NCBI RefSeq assembly: GCF_017908035.1
Contig: NZ_JAEQMU010000002.1
Coordinates: 620,001-684,000, forward strand
Source: Sphingobacterium tabacisoli
GTDB lineage: Bacteria > Bacteroidota > Bacteroidia > Sphingobacteriales > Sphingobacteriaceae
Direction: 5' to 3'
DNA: 64,000 bases
Positions 1-9,182 of the stretch are shown here, one piece after another. A program made the position numbers and the translations under genes. Position 1 is the stretch's first letter. The number at the start of each line of letters is the position of its first letter. Below the pieces are notes generated by a model that made no database searches, was not told the DNA's origin, and saw nothing but the letters and a program-made list of their open reading frames with translations.

Positions 1-164
1 ATTATACGCCTATGTCAACCTGGATGGACGTCTCACTTTATTTGGATGCGATATTTGGCAGTACCCCCGAGCAATTCTCTGCGCAGTATGGTTCTTACGA
101 GGCTATAATGCGGAAACATGATTACATCAAGCAAATATTAACAGATTTAGGTGTCAATTTATAG
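1..164 (+). CDS. 3' end of a SusC/D-associated protein, possibly zinc metallopeptidase-like
   Basis: Only the last 53 codons are inside the window, read in the frame that starts at base 3 and stops with TAG at 162-164. The tail is rich in aromatic residues and ends in a basic helix (IMRKHDYIKQILTDLGVNL). This resembles the C-terminus of the putative zinc-binding metallopeptidase lipoproteins that sit behind SusD genes in Bacteroidota, but no catalytic motif is in view, so the family call is a guess. The gene is followed 54 bases later by a TlpA-type protein on the same strand, so the two are probably co-transcribed. It could equally be the end of another SusD-linked lipoprotein. Confidence 0.45.
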   Translation, partial: YTPMSTWMDVSLYLDAIFGSTPEQFSAQYGSYEAIMRKHDYIKQILTDLGVNL

Positions 165-218
165 TAAAAACAATTACTCAGGTATAGCACTTATATGCTA
201 TACCTTTAATACCCAATC

Positions 219-1565
219 ATGAAAAAATCAATAATTTTAGTAGCGATGTTGGCATCCTTGTCGACATTGTCCGCGCAGAATGCGCTTGTAAGTGGGAAAT
301 TCCATAAACTTCTTCCAAATATGCGGCCTTCGGAGCGAGTCTTTATTTCTAAGCCGGAAGATGGTGATTTACTAGTTCTTGCTGAACCTTTGATCGATAA
401 GGATAGTAAGCTTTTTAACACCGAGCTTGCACCTGCTGATCAAAACGGAATCCGATATGTTGGGATCTTTGAAGAACAATATCCGGTTTACATGCGGAAA
501 GGCGAGGAGTTGACTATAGATGCCTCAGAAGGACGTGTCGTGTATTCGGGAAAATTGAGTAAGGAGAATAAGGTCTTCGCCGATTGGTACAAATTGATAG
601 CACCTATCAGGGACTATGGGTATAGCAAAGGAGGATATAGATTGCCCCCAGCTCGATTTGCAGCCTTGATAGATTCACTAGCAGGACCTGTGGATGATTT
701 CGTGAAAAATGTCCGTACGGGTAACAGTGCTTTTGATATGGAGGTGAAGTATCTATTACCTTATAGCTATAAATTTGATTTATTAATGCCCTTTGCCTCA
801 GGTTTTGGCTTTAGTACTAAAGCAGCATTTCCGCAATACTTCCACAACTGGTTTAAAAACGAAAGATTTTCTGATGCTCAATTATGGGCATTGCCTTTCG
901 CCTATAACTATATGCAATTTTTTGGCTTTGCGAAACACATTATTTACAATGCGGAGCAAGGAATGGCTGGAGAGCTACTAGTCTCCGAGATAAGTGACAA
1001 AGATTTAAAAGCCAATTATATTTTGAGTGCCGCTGAAAAGGGTGCCGTACAAGATATCATATCTTTTCTACAAAAGAATCGTTCATTTATGACGACTGAT
1101 CAGCAGAAGGCTAAGCTGGAAATTCTAGAGGCAAGGGCGAAAGCACGCGTTCCGGGAGGCGACTGGATCGATTTTGCTTACCCGGACATGGATGGTAAAG
1201 TGAGGAAACTATCCGACCACCTTGGAAAAGTTGTGCTGATAGACGTATGGGCTACCTGGTGTAAACCATGTCTAGCAGAGCAACCTGCTTTGGAGAAATT
1301 AGAAAAAGATTTTGAAGGCAAAGACGTCGTGTTCATTAGCCTTTCTATTGATACCGATAAAGCAAAGTGGCAAGAGATGGTGAAAAGTAAGAATTTGGGT
1401 GGTTTACATCTATTTTCAAACAACCAAGGTCCAATTGTACAAGACTACCAATTGATCGGCGTACCACGTTTTATCTTATTTGATAAAAACGGAAAGACGG
1501 TAAACTTCGATGCGCCGAGACCTTCCGATCCGAAATTGAAAGAATTAATTGCTTCTAAGCTATAA
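219..1565 (+). CDS. TlpA-family thiol-disulfide oxidoreductase
   Basis: A 448-residue exported protein: residues 1-20 form a signal peptide (basic start, hydrophobic core, cut near SAQ). The first 300 residues are a DUF4369-like/uncharacterised periplasmic part, and the C-terminal 130 residues are a thioredoxin fold with the redox motif WATWCKPC (Cys348 and Cys351) and the cis-proline segment GVPRF. Proteins of this plan reduce or exchange disulfides in the periplasm or at the outer membrane. It lies 12 bases before a second thioredoxin gene and just after the end of a SusC/D-type accessory gene, which suggests one operon. The substrate cannot be read from the sequence. Confidence 0.9.
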   Translation: MKKSIILVAMLASLSTLSAQNALVSGKFHKLLPNMRPSERVFISKPEDGDLLVLAEPLIDKDSKLFNTELAPADQNGIRYVGIFEEQYPVYMRKGEELTIDASEGRVVYSGKLSKENKVFADWYKLIAPIRDYGYSKGGYRLPPARFAALIDSLAGPVDDFVKNVRTGNSAFDMEVKYLLPYSYKFDLLMPFASGFGFSTKAAFPQYFHNWFKNERFSDAQLWALPFAYNYMQFFGFAKHIIYNAEQGMAGELLVSEISDKDLKANYILSAAEKGAVQDIISFLQKNRSFMTTDQQKAKLEILEARAKARVPGGDWIDFAYPDMDGKVRKLSDHLGKVVLIDVWATWCKPCLAEQPALEKLEKDFEGKDVVFISLSIDTDKAKWQEMVKSKNLGGLHLFSNNQGPIVQDYQLIGVPRFILFDKNGKTVNFDAPRPSDPKLKELIASKL

Positions 1566-1577
1566 TCACGAATTAAT

Positions 1578-2669
1578 ATGAAGAAAATCGTAATCTTATT
1601 TTTTTTGACTGTTACTACATTACACGGTCAGTTGCTTTTGGCACAAGGAATTAATTTTGAGCCCCTAAGTTTGGATCAAGCTATTTCTAAAGCAAGTAAT
1701 CCAGCAGAGCCTAAATTGATACTGGTAGACTGTTACACTACTTGGTGTATACCCTGTGTAGAGATGGCGCAAATGGAGTTTCCAAAGCAGGTTGCAGGCG
1801 ATTATTTCAATCCCAAATTTGTATCCGTAAAGTTTGATATGGAAAAGGGAGAAGGTAAAGAAATAGGTAAAAAATACAATGTGACGGCTTATCCCACCTT
1901 TTTGATATTGAATGCGCAGGGGCAGGAGATCAATAGAGTGGTAGGTAAAGCGACTGCTGAAGAATTTATTAAGAAAGTTGAAACTGCGTTAGATCCGAAA
2001 AACTCGCTTCCAGGACTGAAAGCTGCTTACGAAGAAAAGAAGAGTATGGCCACAGCTATGCCTTATGCGTTAGCTTTATATCAGAATGCGCAAGATCCCT
2101 CTCCCGTATTAGATGAAGTGTATAACGTAGCTCAGGACTTTGAGCGCTTCAGTAATGCTTATCTTGAGCTAGCTCTAGGGACTGTGAAATTTGGTAGTCC
2201 ATTTTTCAGAAAGCTTATGATGGATAAGGATAAGATGGATCACGCCATGGGTACAGAGGTGATCAACAAAATTCTCTTTGACAAAGTGCGTAAGGATATG
2301 TACCAGATTGCGAGCGGAACCGGAGCGCGATACAATATTTATTATACGCCTGCTGAAGTAGAAGAGGTCGCCTATACAATTGGTCTGCTAAAATTACCAA
2401 AAGATAGGCCAGAAAGTCACATGTGTAGGGTCGCATTATATGTTGTTAATAATGATATAGATGGTATGGTTGATTACTACCGACGTTATATGTGGAACTT
2501 GCCGTCCAATGATCCATTTAAAAATATTTTGGATGGCATTCTTATGAGGCAAGCTGCCAATGCTACTGAAGCCCAAAAAGTAGCTATTAAAGAATATTTT
2601 GGATTTGTTGCTGCCGCCCTGGAAAAGGAAGCCAAGCAATACATCAAATTAACTGAAAACTTAAAATAA
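1578..2669 (+). CDS. Secreted thioredoxin-like protein
   Basis: 363 residues with a signal peptide (cleaved near LLLAQG) followed directly by a thioredoxin fold of about 120 residues. The active site reads TTWCIPC (Cys57, Cys60), and the cis-proline loop AYPTF follows. The remaining 220 residues are helical and match nothing I can name; this long C-terminal extension is common in Bacteroidota thioredoxin-fold proteins of this type. Twelve bases separate it from the upstream TlpA gene, so they are likely co-expressed and may form a reductant pair in the periplasm. An inverted repeat directly behind the stop codon probably ends the transcript. Confidence 0.88.
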   Translation: MKKIVILFFLTVTTLHGQLLLAQGINFEPLSLDQAISKASNPAEPKLILVDCYTTWCIPCVEMAQMEFPKQVAGDYFNPKFVSVKFDMEKGEGKEIGKKYNVTAYPTFLILNAQGQEINRVVGKATAEEFIKKVETALDPKNSLPGLKAAYEEKKSMATAMPYALALYQNAQDPSPVLDEVYNVAQDFERFSNAYLELALGTVKFGSPFFRKLMMDKDKMDHAMGTEVINKILFDKVRKDMYQIASGTGARYNIYYTPAEVEEVAYTIGLLKLPKDRPESHMCRVALYVVNNDIDGMVDYYRRYMWNLPSNDPFKNILDGILMRQAANATEAQKVAIKEYFGFVAAALEKEAKQYIKLTENLK

Positions 2670-2677
2670 TATAATAT

Positions 2678-2733
2678 GCGCATTACTTCACTTCGAAATA
2701 TAACTAGCTAGAATTGGAAGTAATGCGCCGTTT
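2678..2733 (+). terminator. Inverted repeat, likely transcription terminator
   Basis: Perfect 12-bp arms (gcgcattacttc at 2678-2689 and its complement at 2717-2728) enclose a 27-base loop and are followed by cgtttt. It lies 9 bases behind the thioredoxin gene. The loop is long and the T run short, so termination may be partial. Confidence 0.6.
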
Positions 2734-2745
2734 TAATAATTCAAA

Positions 2746-3657
2746 ATGAAGTTTAAAAATAAGACAGTTTTTGCGATAAGTCGTATAGTACTTGTGGTAG
2801 TCAGTTTCTTTCAGTTTTTTTTTCTGGAAGCCCAGGAGTTTAACGATGACGTCGCTTTTTTGAGAGCAGTCGAAAAAGCAGCCGACTCCTTGGTCGTACG
2901 GACAAAAACCATTTCTATGGAGAAAGCACAGCAGGTGTTAAATTCGCATTCGGTACGGATAGATTTAAATTTGCCAAAGCCATCTAGAAAGATGCTTACT
3001 TCGCGGGAATTATTTGAACGGGCAAAGTCCTCAACTGTCATTGTTGCGACCGCTTACCTTTGTCCGCGTTGTTCCAATACACACATCAGCACATCCTCTG
3101 GATACGTTGTCGACGCGAAGGGAATTGTTGTCACCAATTACCATGTAGTTGCAAGCTATGCATTTATGACAGATGGCAATAAACCCGTAGGATTTATGGT
3201 CCGAGCATCCAATGGTCGCATGTATGCAGTGAAATCTATACTGACAGCTTCTAAACGCGATGATTTAGCTATTTTAGAACTGGAAACTGGGGGAGGGGAT
3301 ACATTCACTGCTCTTCCTTTAGCAGAAAAGGCTCAAGTCGGTGATCAGGTATATGTAATGGGACACCCCAAAGGGATGCATTATTTCTTCTCGCAGGGGT
3401 ATGTCAATCATAAGTATATTGATGAAGCGGGGGCCCCAAATGACAGTTTCAAAAGAAACGTGATGGCAATCTCGGCCGATTATGCAACGGGTTCTAGTGG
3501 TGGCCCTGTTATGGATCAGTATGGTAATATTGTAGGAACAGTATCCAACACCCGCACTCTTATGCATAGCGACATGAATCCCAGTGTCCAGATGGTTATC
3601 AAGAATACGATACCGGTAGAGTCACTGCGACAGTTGATTGTTAATCCAGAGAAATAA
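2746..3657 (+). CDS. Secreted trypsin-like serine protease (S1C/DegP-like, no PDZ)
   Basis: A 303-residue exported protease. After an N-terminal hydrophobic signal (about residues 8-30, ending LEAQ) and an approximately 70-residue prosegment, the trypsin fold carries the full triad: His133 in TNYHVV, Asp173 in RDDLAIL and Ser251 in GSSGGPV. Two CxxC-spaced cysteines (CPRCS) precede the His motif and could form a local disulfide or bind metal. The protein ends shortly after the Ser domain, so it has no PDZ domain, unlike DegP/HtrA. It stands alone between two terminators. Substrate unknown; a role in envelope protein quality control or secreted proteolysis is inference. Confidence 0.88.
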   Translation: MKFKNKTVFAISRIVLVVVSFFQFFFLEAQEFNDDVAFLRAVEKAADSLVVRTKTISMEKAQQVLNSHSVRIDLNLPKPSRKMLTSRELFERAKSSTVIVATAYLCPRCSNTHISTSSGYVVDAKGIVVTNYHVVASYAFMTDGNKPVGFMVRASNGRMYAVKSILTASKRDDLAILELETGGGDTFTALPLAEKAQVGDQVYVMGHPKGMHYFFSQGYVNHKYIDEAGAPNDSFKRNVMAISADYATGSSGGPVMDQYGNIVGTVSNTRTLMHSDMNPSVQMVIKNTIPVESLRQLIVNPEK

Positions 3658-3698
3658 GAAGTTATAGCCGTAAAGAATCCATCATTGTATGATGAATG

Positions 3699-3736
3699 TC
3701 CGCTACAGTTTTTTAAGATCAGTAGCGGATTTTTTG
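3699..3736 (+). terminator. Rho-independent terminator
   Basis: Eight-base-pair stem tccgctac / gtagcgga (3699-3706, 3722-3729) with a 15-base loop and a run of six T. It closes the protease transcript. Confidence 0.85.
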
Positions 3737-3803
3737 CATTTAATTTAAAACGGAGATCTCGCTAAAAAGATGTATTTTGCATTTACACGAGAGACTTAAA
3801 TAT

Positions 3804-4409
3804 ATGGATGTAAGTATTACGGCTTTGGCCGCCGTGAAGCATGGTTTTAAAACTTTTGAGATTGAAGCGCTAAAAATAGTCGAACGGCAGGATGTGTTTG
3901 ATGCGAAAGAAAAAGCTTTACATCTGCTTCAGCATGATCTTTACCAGGTTCGAGCCTGTGGCGTGTTTGTTTTAGGATTTATTGCATGCAAAGATGCCAC
4001 AGTGCTATCTGTATTGAGAGACACTGCTCGATCCGACCAAAGTTGGCAGGTACAGGAAATTGTTGCAAAAGCATTTGATCAGTATTGTAAGGATATCGGC
4101 TACGAGAAGGCCCTACCTAAAATCGAGTTCTGGCTTCAGGATGAACATCCCAATGTCTGCAGGGCGGTGACAGAAGGATTACGTATCTGGACCTCACGCC
4201 CATATTTTAGGACCAATCCAAAAGTTGCCATACAATTGATAAGTCAACATAAAGCGAGCGACAGTGAGTACCTCCGTAAATCTGTAGGCAATGCATTGCG
4301 TGATATAAGTAAAAGGTATATGCAACTCATTGATAGGGAGGTGTCTGGGTGGAATTTGAAAGATACACGAATTGCATTTACGCACAAGTATGTGCTCGCA
4401 AAGCATTGA
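3804..4409 (+). CDS. DNA alkylation repair (AlkD-like HEAT-repeat) protein
   Basis: About 200 residues of helical HEAT-like repeats. The C-terminal half has the signature of small AlkD-type proteins: VCRAVTEGLRIW, then a stretch YLRKSVGNALRDISK, and a final tail with a Trp and a Lys/His-rich end. AlkD removes alkylated bases from DNA; whether this copy keeps a competent site was not established. I place the start at ATG 3804; an in-frame TTG at 3777 is possible and adds nine residues. The stop codon lies next to the junction where the opposite-strand chimeric ORF runs into this gene, so the last codons may have been affected by that rearrangement. Confidence 0.7.
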   Translation: MDVSITALAAVKHGFKTFEIEALKIVERQDVFDAKEKALHLLQHDLYQVRACGVFVLGFIACKDATVLSVLRDTARSDQSWQVQEIVAKAFDQYCKDIGYEKALPKIEFWLQDEHPNVCRAVTEGLRIWTSRPYFRTNPKVAIQLISQHKASDSEYLRKSVGNALRDISKRYMQLIDREVSGWNLKDTRIAFTHKYVLAKH

Positions 4410-5839
4410 CCATTACAAGAGCATATAGATACTACACCGTATTCTTCATATTGAGTGTAGTTCTCCAAAAAACGCTCGGTAACTGCCACATCGGCAAACT
4501 GTGTATCACCAGTATACTGCAACACTTCTGGGTCGTCATTCAATTCATACATAGCTGCACCGTCTTCTTTTCTGAACGGACGAAGCATTAATCGTTCTGT
4601 TTTAAGCTCGAGCCTAGATAGTACAATAGCTTTTATACACTCCTCCCGTATATTCCATAGCTCATCGAGGGAGTAGGGGATTTTATTTTCTTCAATCCAA
4701 TTGTCCATAAAATCCCTGTGGTACTTGACCTTAAAGTCGGTATTCTGATCGGGTTGGATTTCGAGCTCTTGAATTATGTCCAGTTCAAATTTGGTCTCAT
4801 TAATGCCAATACCCGTACAGTCTAAAATATAATTATAAGCCCGAAGGTAATTATGAGGCTCCGGAATGTACTGAAGCTTATATTTTTTAAGAATGTCTTT
4901 TATGGCTGGTGTATTCTTAGCATTCATAGCGAATATACCAAGCATCAATTGAAGTTCTGTGTTGCCGTTTTCATCTGCTAGACGTTTCAATAACGCGTGC
5001 TTAGTACTGCAGGTGCCGCACTGCTCATCGAAAACGCATAGTACATTATCTTTATCAATATTACGCCTATAATCTAGTTTGGAAACCCATTCTGCTGCTT
5101 TTCTAAAGGAGGTGAAACCCTTATCAATTGCTACTTTAGAAATAGGGCCTGATGATTCCGAGATTTCAAAGTCCAAGGGTTTAAAGAATAATCTTCTTGA
5201 AAAGAAATTAGTACGGCTGTTGTCTAGAATAGGATTTCCTGACTTCCTGTTCGTATAATAATCGAGGGCTCGAACCATGTAACGAGGATGAAAGTTTGCT
5301 CCAAAATTTTCCTCTTCCCGACATACATCAAATATTTCTAGTGCAGTTTTTGTATTATTGAAAAAGCCTTCACGATATAGGGTGAAAATAAAATCCCGCA
5401 AAGTCTGTTCGTCTTCTAATTCAAGACTAGTAGGTAATTCAACATGTTTTTCTTCTTCAACGAACACTATGGGTCTGCTTAAAGCGGGGATGGGATTTTG
5501 GATATCAATTAGAAACCTGTCTTTTTTCTTTTCTGCTTTTTCTTTAGTCACTATCATTTGATAGTCATCCACCGGCATATTTGGAGGTGTGATATCGTCA
5601 ATGGGTACGCGAAACACCTTCATCAAGTGACAACTATCTTCGCTGTCGATCAGTGTCGTTTTTAGTGGGTTTTCTGCATCACGGATAAAGAAATCATGCT
5701 TGCCCAGCATAAAGGAAATCTCATATGCGGATAGGCCACGTTTTTTTCTGAGCTGTTCTAAAAGCAGAATCTTTTCAGACGAAAAAGCAGGAAATGTAAT
5801 AGTGTATTTAGATTTCTTATTGGCCATTTTTTCAGGCAT
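4244..5839 (-). CDS. Chimeric ORF: XRE-like HTH + transglutaminase-like + truncated GNAT
   Basis: One 531-codon frame that reads as three joined parts. Residues 20-85 are a Cro/XRE-type helix-turn-helix, and the following part to about 218 is the acidic C-terminal region typical of such regulators. Residues about 222-404 are a transglutaminase-like domain, with Cys277 in CGTCSTKH and a His in PEPHNYLR. From about 411 a GNAT acetyltransferase begins (TERLMLRPF, then NDDPEVLQYTG) but stops making sense near residue 470, after which the frame simply runs antisense through the end of the alkylation-repair gene (below about 4429). The GNAT acetyl-CoA loop is therefore absent. I read it as an in-frame fusion of neighbouring genes with a broken 3' end; a working HTH/transglutaminase protein is possible. 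A decayed second copy of part of it lies at 30988-31218. Confidence 0.65.
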   Translation of the reverse strand: MPEKMANKKSKYTITFPAFSSEKILLLEQLRKKRGLSAYEISFMLGKHDFFIRDAENPLKTTLIDSEDSCHLMKVFRVPIDDITPPNMPVDDYQMIVTKEKAEKKKDRFLIDIQNPIPALSRPIVFVEEEKHVELPTSLELEDEQTLRDFIFTLYREGFFNNTKTALEIFDVCREEENFGANFHPRYMVRALDYYTNRKSGNPILDNSRTNFFSRRLFFKPLDFEISESSGPISKVAIDKGFTSFRKAAEWVSKLDYRRNIDKDNVLCVFDEQCGTCSTKHALLKRLADENGNTELQLMLGIFAMNAKNTPAIKDILKKYKLQYIPEPHNYLRAYNYILDCTGIGINETKFELDIIQELEIQPDQNTDFKVKYHRDFMDNWIEENKIPYSLDELWNIREECIKAIVLSRLELKTERLMLRPFRKEDGAAMYELNDDPEVLQYTGDTQFADVAVTERFLENYTQYEEYGVVSICSCNGQCFASTYLCVNAIRVSFKFHPDTSLSMSCIYLLLISRNALPTDLRRYSLSLALC

Positions 5840-5895
5840 AATCCCAAAAGTAATACTAATTGATTAACGAAGTCAGTTCATGCAGGTAATACTGA

Positions 5896-6006
5896 CTATT
5901 TTTCTACAGAGGATATAAACTTCTTTCCGATGCTCTTAGCTGCTTTATGAATAGATTTCTCCTGTTCATTCTCCATAAGTTGCAATACTTCGTTTCTATA
6001 GTTCAT
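5896..6006 (-). pseudogene. C-terminal gene fragment (36 codons)
   Basis: A short frame starting at ATG 6006 and ending with TAG at 5896-5898, rich in Glu/Lys and helical (for example LMENEQEKSIHKAAKS). It reads like the last helix of a longer protein. The sequence immediately upstream is replaced by the barrel part of a SusC gene, so it is probably a leftover from the event that cut that SusC. Could also be a genuine small protein. Confidence 0.35.
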
Positions 6007-6026
6007 CTCATCCAATAGGGAGATTA

Positions 6027-7739
6027 TTGTTAACTTTTCTTGCTTTGTTTGTTACGAATAATTTTCAAGTTAGATATTCTATTAAGCCGAATTTGTATTT
6101 CGAATCTAAAATTAGTGTTTCGAGGCAAAAAGGAGGCAGCGACCAATTTTACTCAGCCGAACACAGCAGGCTCGAAAACGAAGTTGATGAAAGTAGAAAA
6201 GGTAGTTACACAGCGCGTAACGACGAGTCTAGTTCTCACGAAAGCACTACCACATTTAATTATTCACTAGCAAGAGGTAACCATTTATGGCATTCTAATG
6301 CAGCCTTTAATATCGCGTCAACAAATGACTCGTATTATTCATTAGTTGCTGAAGGATTTCCTTTTGACCGCCTAGATAACCTGTTATTTGCTGCGCAGTA
6401 TCAGGCAAATGGGAGGCCTACAGGGGATGAGAGTACCATTCGAAGGATAGGCTATCTATATAGTGGTAACTATAGTTATGATAATCGTTTTCTCGCAGAT
6501 CTATCCATCAAACGGGACGGTTCTTCACAGTTTGGTTCGGATAAGCGCTTTGGTACATTTTGGTCAGCTGGTTTAGGATGGAATTTACATAACGAAAGAT
6601 TTCTTAAAAACATTGAAGATATAAATCGCTTTAAGTTACGTTCAAGCTATGGAACCACTGGGTCATTAAATATCCCTGCGTATAGCTCACTAACCCGTTA
6701 TATTTATAGTGTCAGTAGTACCTATTTTAATGAATTAGGAGCAGATCTTAATAACCTCGGAAATAGAATGCTCACCTGGCAGCAAGTTTATAAATTTAAT
6801 ATAGGAGCAGATATAGAATTGTTTAACCATAGACTTGATTTGCGGTTGGATTGGTATCGTTCTATTACACGAGATGCTGTCACTCAACTCACATTGGCTC
6901 CTTCCACAGGGTTTTCTCAGTTTGCGGAAAACTTAGGTAAGGTTGAGAATGTGGGGTTTGAATACAACATCAGGTATAAACTTATTGATGACAGAAAGCG
7001 GGGTAATATGTGGTCTGTTTTTGTAAATGGAGCAACTAATAAAGATCGACTGTTAGCTCTTGCTAATAGGTTGAAGGCCACAAATGAAACTTTAGATAAA
7101 AATAATGAGAGGCAGGTTGTTCCTAATATTCTTCTCCATGAAGGAATGTCGCAGCATGCTATATATGTTGTTCCTTCTGTAGGCGTAGATCCTACGACAG
7201 GCTCAGAAATTTTTAGAACGAAGGATGGTCAGGAATCGTTTACGTGGGACGCTTCGGATAAAATAGCTTATGGTATAGCACGCCCTACGTGGAATGGAAA
7301 TTTCGGTTCCAATTTATTGTATAGAGGGATAGAAATCGGTGTAATATTAAACTATCAATTTGGTGGCCAGTTGTACAACCAAACGTTAGTAAATAACGTA
7401 CAGGATGTAAATCCACGGTACAATGTTGATCGAAGAGCCTATGATCTGGGGTGGGTACATCCTGGCGATCTGAGCCAATTTACCAGAATAGGACTTAATA
7501 CTACTCCTACGCGAGCAACTTCCAGATTTGTCCAAGACAATAATCTCTTAACATTAAGCACACTATCCATAGGCTATAATTTCTATAAATCACCTTTCGT
7601 AAAGAGATTAGGTATGCGTAGTTTCCAACTTTCTGCTGTCACTAATGATCTGTTTCAGTGGAGTTCAATTGATATTGAACGGGGTACATCCAATCCTTTT
7701 TACAGGTCTTTTGCACTTTCATTACGATTAGGTTTATAA
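6027..7739 (+). pseudogene. 5'-truncated SusC/RagA TonB-dependent receptor
   Basis: 570 codons that cover only the C-terminal beta-barrel of a SusC protein. Typical barrel strands are visible (YSYDNRFLADLSIKRDGSSQF, WYRSITRDAV, SIGYNFYKSPF) and the frame ends in the aromatic/Leu strand expected of an outer-membrane barrel (SLRLGL). Signal peptide, carboxypeptidase-like domain, TonB box and plug are all missing; SusC proteins are usually about 1000 residues. The first possible start is a TTG at 6027, and upstream sequence belongs to an unrelated minus-strand fragment. It is followed 7 bases later by its SusD partner. Almost certainly non-functional as a receptor unless the missing part is supplied elsewhere. 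Confidence 0.85.
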
Positions 7740-7746
7740 ATAATAA

Positions 7747-9165
7747 ATGAATATGAAAACAACAATCTATATTATTTTATTAAAGATTGCGTTGCTGTTG
7801 AGCTTTGCGAGTTGCAATAATTATTTGGATGTAGCACCTAAATCAACACTTCGTGAAGATGAAATTTTTAGTTCTCAAACTGGATTTGAACAAGCTTTAG
7901 CAGCGGTATATGCCAATTTAGCTTCTAAAGCGTTATATGGTGATAACTTGACTATGGGCTTTGTTTCAGCTCTTGGGCAAAACTATAATACAACCAGTTC
8001 TAATAATCCCTTGTATGGTATGGCTCAGTATAATTATACTTCGGATATATACCGCAATATTTCAATCGATATCTGGCGTTCGGCTTACAAAGTTATTGCC
8101 GCTTTAAATAACATTATTCTACATACAGAAACGAATAAAGCAGTGCTTAATGACAATGTTTATAATCGAGTACGTGGTGAAGCGTTAGCGCTAAGAGCTT
8201 TTATACATTTTGATTTAGTTCGTTTGTTCGGAAAGTCGATGATATTAGGGGCAGATGAAGCATCTATTCCGTACCGTATCACATTTGATCAATTTGGTCG
8301 AAGTCCACATACGACAAGAGAAGTGCTGGAAAAGGCACTAGCTGATTTAAAGGAAGGTCAAAACTTACTAAAAGTTTCTGATCCTGTTCTGCAGAATTCG
8401 GTCAATCGGCAGATCAAGATGAATTATTATGCGACTAAGGCTTTAGAAGCTAGGATATTGCTTTATGCGGGGCGCAATACAGATGCTTATAGCGTTGCCA
8501 AACAACTTGTCGAATCGGGAATATACCCACTGCTGCCAGCATCAGAACTTACCAAAGCAGATAATCAGAAAAATAGGCTATTAAAAGGAGAGCTTATTTT
8601 CACATTACGGAATAAGAATCTAAATGATTGGGTCAATCAGTACTTCAGGTTTTCAGGAAATTCCGTTTTTAGTCTTACACGTAGCACTGCTGATATAAAT
8701 AGCATATATGAAAGTAATCCGACAGACAAGCGGCTTTCTAACTGGTTTCAAGATGATCAAAGCAGTAAATTTCCTTCCAAATATTGGCAGACCTACTCCC
8801 AGATTTCAGGCTCTAATGATTCTACCCGGTTAGACCAGATGGTTCCTGCAATTCGGATATCGGAAATCCGACTTATTCTGGCGGAGACTGCTCCCGATCC
8901 TTTAGAAGGCTTGGCTCAACTAGCCGCGATTCGCGCTGCGAGGGATGTCAGTGGTGCTTTACAAATTACAAATGTGACGCGTAGCTATCTTATGGCTGAG
9001 ATTCAAAAGGAATATGAAAAGGATCTTTACGGAGAAGGTCAACTTTTTTTCTTTCATAAGCGGCTTAACTCAAAAAACATAAAATTCTATAGCCAGACAG
9101 TAAATCCAACATTGTATACCTTACCTATTCCCGATAGCGAATTGGAGTATAACCCCACTTATTAA
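7747..9165 (+). CDS. RagB/SusD-family outer-membrane lipoprotein
   Basis: 472 residues with a lipoprotein signal ending in a lipobox Cys (FASCNN), then the SusD pattern: N-terminal NYLDVAPKS, a TPR-like helical region around RGEALALRAFIHFDLVRLFG, and a C-terminal ILAE region. SusD proteins cap SusC and bind the incoming ligand at the cell surface. It lies directly behind the truncated SusC and 17 bases before a DUF4843 gene. Its partner receptor is broken, so this protein may have lost its job. The ligand is not predictable. Confidence 0.92.
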   Translation: MNMKTTIYIILLKIALLLSFASCNNYLDVAPKSTLREDEIFSSQTGFEQALAAVYANLASKALYGDNLTMGFVSALGQNYNTTSSNNPLYGMAQYNYTSDIYRNISIDIWRSAYKVIAALNNIILHTETNKAVLNDNVYNRVRGEALALRAFIHFDLVRLFGKSMILGADEASIPYRITFDQFGRSPHTTREVLEKALADLKEGQNLLKVSDPVLQNSVNRQIKMNYYATKALEARILLYAGRNTDAYSVAKQLVESGIYPLLPASELTKADNQKNRLLKGELIFTLRNKNLNDWVNQYFRFSGNSVFSLTRSTADINSIYESNPTDKRLSNWFQDDQSSKFPSKYWQTYSQISGSNDSTRLDQMVPAIRISEIRLILAETAPDPLEGLAQLAAIRAARDVSGALQITNVTRSYLMAEIQKEYEKDLYGEGQLFFFHKRLNSKNIKFYSQTVNPTLYTLPIPDSELEYNPTY

Positions 9166-9182
9166 TTAATAAACGGAAGATT

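Noticed and set aside
4244..4428. Last 60 codons of the chimeric ORF as protein
   Set aside because: They are antisense to the alkylation-repair gene and show no family sense.
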